DNA of 64,000 bases from Pseudeuparius sepicola (taxonomy: Eukaryota; Arthropoda; Insecta; Coleoptera; Anthribidae). Positions 24,372-34,494 of the stretch are shown piece after piece (the stretch's first letter is position 1; each line of letters begins with the position of its first letter). The translations under genes were made by a program, and so were the position numbers. The notes under the pieces are model-generated. The model was not told the origin of the DNA. It saw nothing but the letters and a program-made list of their open reading frames with translations, and did not search any database. The stretch covers positions 58,366,278 through 58,430,277 of the forward strand of contig OY987303.1 in NCBI GenBank assembly GCA_963920635.1, read 5' to 3'.

Positions 24372-24731
24372 GTACAGCACGTATGTTATAATTCAACATT
24401 ATGACTCATAAAATTCGATCTGTAGCCAGTACACGCACGATTTAAAACTTTTGGTCAATACAAATTTTAATCTAAGTAATTACTCACATTTTGAGACAAA
24501 AATTATTTAAAAATATTTATCACAATGGCCGTCATTAGGCTTTTTGCGCAAATACTAATAACGACCATTGTGATAAATATGTTTAAATAATTTTTGTCTC
24601 AAAATGTGAGTAATTACTTAGATTAAAATTTGTATTGACCAAAAGTTTTAAATTATGCGTGTTAGTCGCTACAGATCGAAAAAAGCCATTTTATGGGTCA
24701 AAATGTTGAATCACCACATACGTGCTGTACA
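24372..24731. mobile_element. Foldback MITE, TGTACAGCACGTATG ends
   Basis: Long inverted arms with few mismatches (for example GAGTAATTACTTAGATTAAA on one side) surround a loop around 24540. Confidence 0.75.
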
Positions 24732-25598
24732 GGGTGATCCAAACTCGACGCCCCAGGCCTACAGCGGGAACACGAAAACTCAAAATAAAATTTCGAAAAG
24801 TGGTTCTTAAATGGGACATACTAAGGTCCAATTTTGACCGAAAATTACCTTTTTTGATGTTTGGGAAAATGGCCGCTGTGACGTCATCGATATTATTTTC
24901 CCAGAAACATACCAGTTTTTCTCTATATATTGAAAGTCCTTATCATTCTCAACAACTTTTATAGAAAGAAATTTTCTGTATCTTTTGTCGTTCCAAATCT
25001 ACAGGGTCAAATATGTAAAAAAACATGGAATTTTTTCTAATCATTTTTCGAAATCTAGATAGCTATGGAAACAATTGATAGTCAGAGTGTTAGGGTGCCT
25101 TGCGCACCCTTAAATTTATTCAACTGGAATATTTATTAAATTTCTGAATTGTGCTTGTTACTAACTTGTTTGTTATTATTGTTTGTTACAAAAAATTTTT
25201 TCATCGAGTCTTAAATGAACGCTCCTTAGTAACGTTAAGTAACTGAATTCGTAATACATATATTTTAGAAAAAATATGTAGATTTTATGTATAAAAAGAA
25301 AAATCCTTGTTCGTACAAAACTATCCATTCTTCTAATATATATATATCTACCTACCTTTCTACCTACAATATTTTGTATAAAAAAAATCACAGAAACGTT
25401 TCAAAAACCAACTACTTACAACAATTGAGGTCAAAATGAGAACATATTTTACAAATATGTAGATATACCTACAACAACCTAGAGCACTAATTTATTCTTC
25501 AAAAATAAAACATTATTTTATATAAAAAAAATCACAGAAACGTTTCAAAAATGAACGAAAACAAATGAGGAAAAGATCTTAGATCGTTATAACTATCT

Positions 25599-26113
25599 AA
25601 AGACCGGTCCACACGCAACGATGTATCGTACGATTTGCATGCGCAAGTAAATCGTTACAGATAAATGGTTGCGTGTGGACAGCAGATTTGCACAAAATTT
25701 AGAACTGTGCAAAGTTGGACGTCGGAGTTGAAAGGCTGAGCCGAAAAGCATAGATTTGGGAGATTTGCGCATGCAAATCGTAACGTGTGTACGCTTGTCC
25801 GAGATTTGTACAGTTTTTAGGTGTGACGGTAGCTGACTCCTGCCTATTTTTAGTCCCGAAATTATTAAATTAATTAAAACTAAAACAATAACTGATTTAT
25901 TTTAAATTTGTTAAAACATGTGTCGACCATTTCTCATAATTTAATAATAGAATTCAATGGTAAAATAGACTTCTTTTCAATAACCATGCTCCAAAAATCC
26001 TTCCTCCATAATTATTGTATCAAGTGACACACTGAATTTGTAACGATTTATCTGTAACGATTTGCATGCGCACGCAAATCGTACGATACATCGTTACGTG
26101 TGGACCGGCCTTT
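25599..26113. mobile_element. MITE with CCGGTCCACACG terminal repeats
   Basis: The end AAGACCGGTCCACACGCAAC, with the inner word ATCGTACGATTTGCATGCGC, is repeated inverted at 26040-26113. It is nested in the right arm of the GATC foldback. Confidence 0.75.
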
Positions 26114-26340
26114 AGATCTCTAAAACATCTTAGATCTTTAAAACGATCTTAGATCTTTAAAACGATCTTAGATCTCTAAAACGATGTTAGATCTTTAAAA
26201 TGATCTAAGACCGTCAAATTAAGATCAAAGTTCAGATGTTTTTGAAACGGTCTTTTTAAAAAAGATCGTTCTTTAGCGAAACAAAAAAGATCTAGATCTA
26301 AGATCAAGATCGCGATCTTAGACCTTTAAAACGATCTTTC

Positions 26341-26707
26341 TTAAATAGATCCGCCCAGCTCTGCACCACGGCCCCCTGCCGCCACCGACCCGCCGCTGCG
26401 TGCCGCCGCCGCTCGATCGTCCCGGACGCGGCGCCTGCGTCCGGGGGACGCCGTCCGGGTCCGCGGGCCGCCGCCTGACGGCCAGTTGATGCCGGCTGCC
26501 GTCGGAAAGGCGCGGGTGGAGCGCATTCCGCCATCTATATATAGCCGCCGTTGTTTACTTTCGGCGGGATGCGCGGGGGAGCCGTGGACGTCTGGACCGG
26601 CCGCCACGGATGTCCAGGTCTCGCGACAGCCTAGTGAAAAACGGGATGGCGTCGGGATACGGCGGAGGAGGCGGCTTCGTGTCCTGCCGCGGGCGGCGTT
26701 GAGATGG
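26341..26707 (+). promoter_or_regulatory. CpG-island promoter and probable 5' UTR exon of the membrane-protein gene
   Basis: An abrupt GC- and CpG-rich block begins directly after the GATC foldback element. It holds a TATA-like TATATATA at 26536-26543 and ends in a strong donor (ATGG|GTAAGT at 26707/26708). No acceptor fits it until 34236, where a GC-rich exon with the start codon of the membrane protein begins, so I infer it is the leader exon. The last four bases (ATGG), joined to 34236, would open an 18-codon upstream ORF. Its TGA (34286-34288) overlaps the main ATG (34288). The transcription start and the splice to 34236 need RNA evidence. Confidence 0.6.
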
Positions 26708-26895
26708 GTAAGTGGTCCGGGCTCTGGATGCTGCGGGGGCGAAACATTGTGGCGTATTTGAGCCGGGCATTGATTGAGGAGGTGCTGGTTGTGGTTTTCC
26801 TAGAGGTCTTACATTACGAAATGAACGGCGGGCAAGATGACCTGGATTCCTGGCCATCTTCATGCTTCACATGAAGTGGTTACATAGAGATCATA

Positions 26896-28038
26896 TACAG
26901 GATGAGTCGAAGTTAAACCGCCATACTCAGTATTTTTAAAAATAAATGGGGTTCTTCATATAACATTTTGCCCAAAAACGCTTCGATTTCGACATACAGG
27001 GCGTCAAAGTTTTCTTTTAAAAACAGAAAAAAATTAGTATTTTCGGTTCCATTTATGCTATCGAGTTGAAAATTGGTACTTTTATGTTTTCTGGGACGGC
27101 GATTATGAATTTTCTATCAACTTTCTTCTAGCCGCTAGAGGGCGTTGGCTACGTCGTTACTTTCGAACAAAAGTGTTTTAAACTTTTTTGTCGTTGAAAA
27201 ATCTGCATTTTAGACAGCGGAATATTAAATTACATTCGATTTTGAACAAAAAATGTCTCTAGTAAAAATACGAAAACCTTAACCGTTTTCATGAAAAACG
27301 CAATTTTGTGTCGCGGTGCGCGTGAATTCGAAAAAATTAAAATTTCGTAGTAGGCTGAGAAATGGGATTTATTCATTTGGAATTCTTTATTTACAGTAGG
27401 TATTGTCCTAAATTAACAATTTTTGTGAAATTAGTAATAAAAAGAACTTTAACCAAGACAACTTTATTAGCAAAACAGAGAAAAAGCGCTTCAACGTTTA
27501 GTAGGCTTTGAAAACAATTGTGTGTTACTAATTTCACAAAAATTGTTAATTTAGGACAATACCTACTGTAAATAAAGAATTCCAAATGAATAAATCCCAT
27601 TTCTCAGCCTACTACGAAATTTTAATTTTTTCGAATTCACGCGCACCGCGACACAAAATTGCGTTTTTCATGAAAACGGTTAAGGTTTTCGTATTTTTAC
27701 TAGAGACATTTTTTGTTCAAAATCGAATGTAATTTAATATTCCGCTGTCTAAAATGCAGATTTTTCAACGACAAAAAAGTTTAAAACACTTTTGTTCGAA
27801 AGTAACGACGTAGCCAACGCCCTCTAGCGGCTAGAAGAAAGTTGATAGAAAATTCATAATCGCCGTCCCAGAAAACATAAAAGTACCAATTTTCAACTCG
27901 ATAGCATAAATGGAACCGAAAATACTAATTTTTTTCTGTTTTTAAAAGAAAACTTTGACGCCCAAAATGTTATATGAAGCACCCCATTTATTTTTAAAAA
28001 TACTACTCAAATGTTGAGTATGGCGGTTTTACTTCGAC
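26896..28038. mobile_element. Foldback element, TACAGGATGAGTCG ends
   Basis: Arms of about 500 bp are nearly identical, with a centre around 27480. TA borders and CAGGRTG ends are those of the Tc1/mariner-type foldback group. No coding loop was recognised. Confidence 0.8.
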
Positions 28039-28391
28039 TCACCCTGTATATGTATAGGTAGAGTGCTGGGTGATGTTTTTTATACATAGGATGCGCGGTA
28101 AATCTGTGACGAATTTACAATCATAAAATAGTAAAAAATAGTAATAAATAGGCCCAGTGGACATGCGCAATTGCAATTTGAGGTAGTGTTTTGTGAAACT
28201 TGACACTCTTTGACAGCCATTTGACAGCGACAAACTAAGTATAACCTACCGTTGTTTCCATCATAGATGCTTTGTGGCGTAATTTTTTTATTTTTAGCTA
28301 ATTATTAATAGTTTCTTCGCGTTTTTAATTAAGTGATCATCTCGAATATGTTCTGCTCATTTTACACCAGAGTGTTTAAAGACGAAACGAG

Positions 28392-28437
28392 TCAAAACCG
28401 TTGAGTGAGGGAATATTCCTTTACTCAATGTCAAAAC
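28392..28437. mobile_element. TIR-only micro-element, CGTTGAGTGA type
   Basis: A 32-bp near-palindrome (28399-28430) is flanked by exact TCAAAAC repeats (28392-28398, 28431-28437). The arm matches 19800-19828 and resembles 22479-22513. Confidence 0.8.
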
Positions 28438-28999
28438 GCAGCTAATTGAAAATGCGGTACCAACTCTTCTATTAAAACCACCTAAACCATCATTTAAGTA
28501 AGTATATTAACATGATGGTGGTGTAAGAAACTATTAGTAGCTTATTATTTGTTTTAGTGTTAAAGTTATAAAGGTAGATGAAAACAAGTCAAGTTCTAGC
28601 ATCAGTGAAGCAAATTCTAGTAGTTTGGATGAAACTAGTTTTACAAGTTGAACGAACCTAGTTGTAGTTATCGAAATCTTGACCAGTCCACGTTGAGGTG
28701 AGCTTAATTTATTATCAATATACATGCTTGTAGGGAGTTGGTAATTCAGAAAAACAACCACTGTTTTTAAAAGGGACTTGTTCAGCAATCTACCTATATA
28801 TATATATGATCTCTATGAGTGCGGATATGATTGTAGGTATTGTAATGACTTGTTACTTGTTGGTATTGTAATGACCTATAAATTTCTAGCAAATTAAATT
28901 ATGACATTATTTTGTATTCATACCCATACTTAAATGTGGCCAAGATAAGTTTTCGGGTTATACTTTTAGTCTTTTGAATGACTTATGTATCTTGAAAAC

Positions 29000-30521
29000 C
29001 AGGGACTCTTTAAAGTAAGGGGGCCCAGCATTCTACTTTCCAAAGTGAGGCCTATTCTTTCCACATTCTAATGGTAACAGTGATGCCAAGTATGCCATTT
29101 TATTAGAGAATCTATGAATATAACAGATACCTTGATTGTTGGTAAAAATTAATAATGGTTTCCATGATTTTTAAAAATTAGACTTGACAATGTTGTGCCA
29201 ACAAAGTGCAGAATATGGCAACTGCCAAACGAAACAAATTTATTTTATAGTTGAGATTGATTTCCAGCAATAATTTGCAAGAATTTAATTAGTAAGTATC
29301 GATTTTGCGAAAAGCTGAACTATAAGCACCCTCACTTGGCTTTACACAGGTAAGAACCGATGTAGTTGTAGAATATTAGTTACAACAATTTTCAGTGGCG
29401 TGTTTCTAGCCAGGAAAGTACTTTTAATCAGGGTGTAAAATAAACTTTAAAGACTTATTTACAATAATTTGTCGCTAATGCACCTTGTTACCAGGTTCCT
29501 CAATCAAATTGTAATGTGAATACTTGAACTTTATTTCCTTGTGAATGTATCTACCCGAAGAACTTTTAAACTTTTACAGTCTTCGGGATGAACTAACAAG
29601 ATTATAGGTCTATAGTTCTAATGATGTAGTTTTTCTCGGTGTTCATGGATCCTTATAAAATTTTTGTAATTTTATTTCTCTCTCAAGGGTATCTCACAAA
29701 CTTAAAATAAACTTGTAGGTAAATTCTTTAAAGAGGAGAATGCTGTAGTTAATAAACTGAAGACCCGACCTGACTGAAGCTACCTGCTTAATATTTTAAA
29801 ATTTAGGAAATACGACTTTTGTTTTAAACTACCTATATGTAATGCCCACGTAATGGGAATTATAATATTCCTTAGGTGATACAGGAAAAATCTGTTTGGA
29901 ATTATTGGAACTACTAGAGGTATCTTTAACCAAGAGGGCATTAATTTGCTCCTATTATTTTCATGCCAGCGATTTTTTTAATAAACATTCAGGCCAAAGG
30001 CACTTTAAAAAATGTGGATTCTTACATTTAACTGACACATCTGAGCATCTGGAAATTAGAAAACTTAAAAATGATTCCAATGCATATGTTGCTGCTGAGT
30101 CCACAAGAAAAAGGTAAAAATCAGTTTAAAGATTATCAACATTTCTTGTTATTAGCTAACTATAATGAGGGTACGTAACTTTCTAAGATTTTTAGATAAT
30201 ATTTATAACTCAATTCATTATTTCATAACGAGATAACCACATGTAAATATTCCAAGTCATTTTTGCTCTGTAATTTAAGGCAATTCAAATTTGAAAGTTG
30301 ATGTGAATTATTATTATTATGTGAAATATTTTGCCCCTTTATGGCACTGACATGTCACATAAACCCAGATGGCAGTTGGACACTGAGTTATAACATAATT
30401 TTGTACAAGCCCCCTTGTGGTCTCCTTGGAGTCGACAGAAAACAAACTTCCCCTCAAGACTTCACTTTTCCTATGATATAGACTATGACATGCTGGGTCC
30501 CCTTATTTTAAAGAATCCCTG
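29000..30521 (+). mobile_element. P-like transposon relic with 8-bp target duplication
   Basis: The ends CAGGGACTCTTTAAAGTAAG and CTTATTTTAAAGAATCCCTG bound 1522 bp. Exact TTGAAAAC copies flank it (28992-28999, 30522-30529). It carries a THAP-domain fragment, as P-family transposases do. An internally deleted inverse relative lies at 60639-61181. Confidence 0.8.
29896..30117 (+). pseudogene. THAP-domain fragment in the P-like element
   Basis: The frame includes ALICSYYFHASDFFNKHSGQ, then RHFKKCGFLHL, the C-terminal half of a THAP zinc finger. The usual His of CSxHF is Tyr. No catalytic part of a transposase is readable. Confidence 0.6.
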
Positions 30522-30529
30522 TTGAAAAC

Positions 30530-32120
30530 AAATGTGAAAGTGATCTTCATCTCTGCTTGAGAGGGTTTTCTCCGTTTCGTCTGTATGTCTGTAATTTTAG
30601 CATTATTATCAAAATCGAAATGTCTTCCCATAAAGCCAAAATCATAAAAGCCGAAAGCCATAAACCTTAAAATAAATCCTAAGTTTAAAATATTTACATC
30701 GACGAACGGTGTTCCATTGGATAATTTTTTGCAGATGTTGAAGTACCTACGCATATAGATACCATCGCAAAACCATTACACGTGCAGGTTATACAGAGTG
30801 ATTCTTTGATTAGCATACATGTTTTAACCACGGGTAAAGTTGAATTACCTATACGTTCTTGCGTCGATGGAATCAACGGTTCCTGTTTTGGTTTTTGTTC
30901 AAAATTAAATTTTGCATTTGATAGTATATTAATTTATAATTTTAAATTTTATGCAGGAGTGTATCAATCATCTTTTTTGTTGAATTAATACCTATCTCCA
31001 TATTTGATGTCAATACATATTAAGTACACCTAAGAATATAGCTGCTATAAAAAATGAAATAAGTTCAAGAGAGATACGTATGAAGGTCACCTTTACACCC
31101 TCTTATCCTTACTGGATTTATTATTATGGCTATACATAATTCTTACTCATTGTTCGCTAGAAGACACTTTGAGTTGCTAGCCCAGTATATGGGTAAAAAT
31201 TGCCTACTTGAAACCCAAATAATATGTACTAGGTATACAATATACAGTGGATATCACGAATCTTCATCCTACGTCACAATGGTCGTCAATGGAAATTTCA
31301 TTGTTGGCCGTTGTGAGGTAGGGTTGTTATTTAGGTACTTTAATCTCCTTGAGAATATACTCGTAATGTACAAAATTCATATAGAGTTATAGTCCATTTC
31401 TAACAAATTTTAAAATTTAAATCCCTGTATCTATTTAAGAAATAGACTTGTTATTAGTAACCAATTTTTCAAATGTTAACTGAGGTCTCTTGTTTTGGCA
31501 AAACATTTTGTTAGTAATATTTTTTTGACATGGGCGTCCAGAGAAATTGTAAAAGGGGGTTAAGCACATTAAGTCAGGGAAAAAAAGATGACAGTCGGCA
31601 AAAAACGCACGCGAGGTCTGGCTTCAAGCAAAAGCGAACTGTTTGGAATAAAATAAACCACATATGTAAATAACATAACCTTAGAAATGCCAGCACAAAG
31701 TGGGGGAATTTTGGACTCACATCCGTTTTGCATACATCGAGTGGACCTTCATCCTTTTTAGTCTTTTTACCCAGTATAGCCAATATTAAAACGCATTTTA
31801 CTATAGGTACTGCCATCTGTTTTGCTTTGTATAGTATGCTAGGCAGGAAATAATGGTCATAATTTAGCATACCTATCTCAAATACGGTTTTTTGTGGATC
31901 CTCATCCTTTTTAGCCGGATTTTTGTGGACCCTCATCCTTTTTATTTAATTATTAACATTTGATACTTGATACAAACTGTCAAAGTCAAACTCTGATTCT
32001 CGTCACGATAGACTTACTCACGGTATGTCAGTAACGGATCCGAAAACAAGGCAAATCTGCGCATCTACGTCAGTTGCGAGTCACGAATTCAAAATGCGGT
32101 TGTGTTTTACGTTTTTTTTA
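30530..32120. other. Intronic AT-rich DNA
   Basis: It contains three copies of a GTGGACCCTCATCCTTTTTA-like word (about 31741, 31899, 31926). Open frames at 31126-31392 and 31574-31936 (minus) match nothing I recognise. Confidence 0.35.
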
Positions 32121-32200
32121 TAGTTTACAGTTTAATGTGTCAAGAAAAAAGTGTAAACAACTGCCAGTCCAGCTCGACAGTGCTTTAAAATAGGCCAGAA

Positions 32201-32398
32201 ATGCCGGGATGTGCAGTCAGCGTTTGTCCAAATAATAACAGAAACAGTAAGGGAACGGAAATTAAGTACTATAGATTTCCCAAGGACAATAATCTTGCCA
32301 AAAAATCGATTGCTGCATGCCGCAGACAAGACATATGGAGCAATTTAAATTCTGACCCGCAACTGACGCGCCACAAGATGCGCAATGACATACCGTGG
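32201..32398 (+). pseudogene. THAP-domain first exon, isolated
   Basis: ATG 32201 opens MPGCAVSVCPNNNRNSKGTE, then IKYYRFPKDNNLAKK, a typical THAP N-terminus with its two Cys. A donor (CCGTGG|GTAAGT) follows. The conserved Trp after KK is Ser and the rest of the finger is not recognisable downstream. Confidence 0.65.
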
Positions 32399-32531
32399 GT
32401 AAGTTTATCGTGATTCTCGTAATAGTTGTTTTGAATTTTCCATGGCAATTTTGATTTTGTCCGACATTCAATAATAATTCAAAGGACGATTTTGTGCAAA
32501 CTATTGGGTATTAGAGCAAACATATAACATA

Positions 32532-33753
32532 TACAGGGTGAGTTTTTTTCGATGACCACTATGGGGATCCAGAAACTAGCAGAGCTAGAACAAAGGTTAA
32601 ATGGGGAAAGAATTGCGGTTTTGAATGCTCAATCTAATGCCTCTTTTGGATTTTTAAAAAAGTTCATAGCTCACTAGATATTATAATGAAAAGAGTGATT
32701 TTTTGCTATTTCATCAGATCTCTGTAGCTCCGTTATTTCTGATTATACAGAAAAACTGCAGAGATGAAAATTGTAGATAATTTTGGGCTTAATAAGATAA
32801 TCTAATCCAATTTTTTTTATGTTGTTTGTGATTTTTGAGATATGACAAACTTGTGTTTTTTTAAATGTAAATCATAGTTGGCTGTGGCCTTATCAAATCG
32901 GCCATTTTTTAAGCTTTCCAAAGATTAATACTCGGCATAATTATTATAAAAAATAAAAGAGCTATGGCTAATTTTCTGGTGTTTTTAAATTTTCACATAG
33001 TCAGCCATGGAATATTTTCATAATTACGTTCTATTTTATAATTAGACATACTTCAAACTTTTTAATATTTTGTTTTTAGCTTGTAACAAAATGTAACAAA
33101 ATAAAACAAAGATGGCATTGTTGCCTACTTATTTTCAAAATCAAAATTAGTTGTTTACATCAAAGTCAAAGCCACCTGCGATGCCACAATCGAAGCTATT
33201 ATTATTAGTATTAGGCTTTTTTTTCAAAAAATGTACTAAATAAGTCTTTCAGAATCGGTCCAAAAACCTAAACTCAAAATTTTGTCAAAATCAAAAAATA
33301 TTAAATAAAAAAACTTATTTAAAAATTAAAAAAAATAAAATTTGTTTTGTAGCTTTTAATTTTATTTTGAAATGATTACTTTTTGAAAACAACTAGCCTT
33401 CAAAACTTCCATGGCACACTTTTCTAAACGCAGAAAATTCTTAAATTGCTATTTATGGATTTTAACTTTTTTATTTAATATTTTTTAATTTTAACAAAAT
33501 TTTGCATTTAGGGTCCCGGATCGATTCTGCTTCTTTTAGTAATTTTTTTTTTGAAAAAAAGTGCCTAATATGATTTTCGGATTTTTAGCTTCGATTGTGA
33601 CATCGCAGGTGGCTTTGACTTTGGAGTAGGCAACTAATTTTGTGGAAATAAGTAGGCCACAATGCCATCTACCTTTGGTAAAAATTTCGTTCTGGTCGGT
33701 TAAAAATTAAAGAAGTTATAAGGTTGTTTCACTCTTAAGTAAGACACTCTGTA
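32532..33753. mobile_element. Foldback element, TACAGGGTGAGT ends
   Basis: The inner arms are clear (for example CACCTGCGATGCCACAATCG near 33174, with its inverse near 33590-33615). The outer arms are more diverged. Confidence 0.65.
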
Positions 33754-33934
33754 TATCGCTGAGACCAGAAAAATGCAAAGATTTCAAAAATCGAGAACTA
33801 TACAGGGTGTCTATATTTCCAAAACGCGACATATATTTGTTTTTTTCTGAATGCTCAACTGGAATCTCAACAAAATTTTATACAATTTTCGTATTAACAT
33901 TTTTTTTTCCAAAATTAAAAACAAGAAAGTTAAG

Positions 33935-34160
33935 GGGGGCGGTGATGTACGAGTGGGTCTTTCGATTGGACCCACGCTTTGACATTGTTCGTCGTGGGTT
34001 CGATTCCCACCGCAGTGCCCTCAGGTTAAAGTTAATTTGAGATGGCTATAGTTGGGGGGAATGGCTCAGCAGACGAACCCCCCCCCCAACCAATCGAAGG
34101 GGGATGCAATAAGCCCTGAATGCTGGGTAAAATGGCCGAGTAGCTAAGCCCATAAAAAAA
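33935..34160 (+). mobile_element. Probable tRNA-derived SINE
   Basis: GTGGGTTCGATTCCCAC (34000-34016) forms a T-stem and loop and contains a pol III B box. An A-box-like TGATGTACGAGTGGG lies about 50 bp upstream. A tRNA-unrelated body and an A-rich tail follow, ending just before the membrane-protein exon. Confidence 0.45.
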
Positions 34161-34235
34161 AGTTAACGAGGTAGAATGTTTTATGAATATCGGTGCACTT
34201 CGGTTTGAAAACTGACGGCGACTCCCCGGTTCCAG

Positions 34236-34494
34236 GTGGCGACGGCCCGACGACGACGACGGCCGGCGCCGGCCGCCGCCCGTCCTGATGGGCGGCGGCG
34301 GCGAGGCGGCGCCCGCCGCCACCAACGCGACGGCGGCGGCCGGCGTCGCGACGGCCCCGACGCCGCCGCCCACCGTCGACCCGCACGAGTACTACCGCAC
34401 GTACGACGCGATGACGGGCGTGCGCATCGCCGCCACGCTCGGCGGCTTCTTCGGCCTCATGGTGCTGCTGGTGCTCTACAAGTCCAAGTCCAAG
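34236..34494 (+). CDS. Membrane-protein gene: start codon and transmembrane exon
   Basis: The acceptor is GTTCCAG|GTGG and the donor AAG|GTACGG, with coding from ATG 34288 in phase 0 at the donor. It encodes residues 1-69, including the single transmembrane helix. The composition is extremely GC-rich. The 5' UTR part (34236-34287) continues the proposed upstream ORF. Confidence 0.8.

Larger units (their letters stand above)
23505..26340. mobile_element. Foldback element with GATC-rich tandem arms
   Basis: Both arms (about 23505-23860 and about 25570-25600 plus 26110-26340) consist of ~20-bp repeats built on CGATCTAAGATCTTCTAAA. The tips read AAAAAAGATCTAGATC on both sides. The centre holds the inverted repeat 24372-24731 and the MITE 25599-26113. 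It ends directly at the CpG island. Confidence 0.7.
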
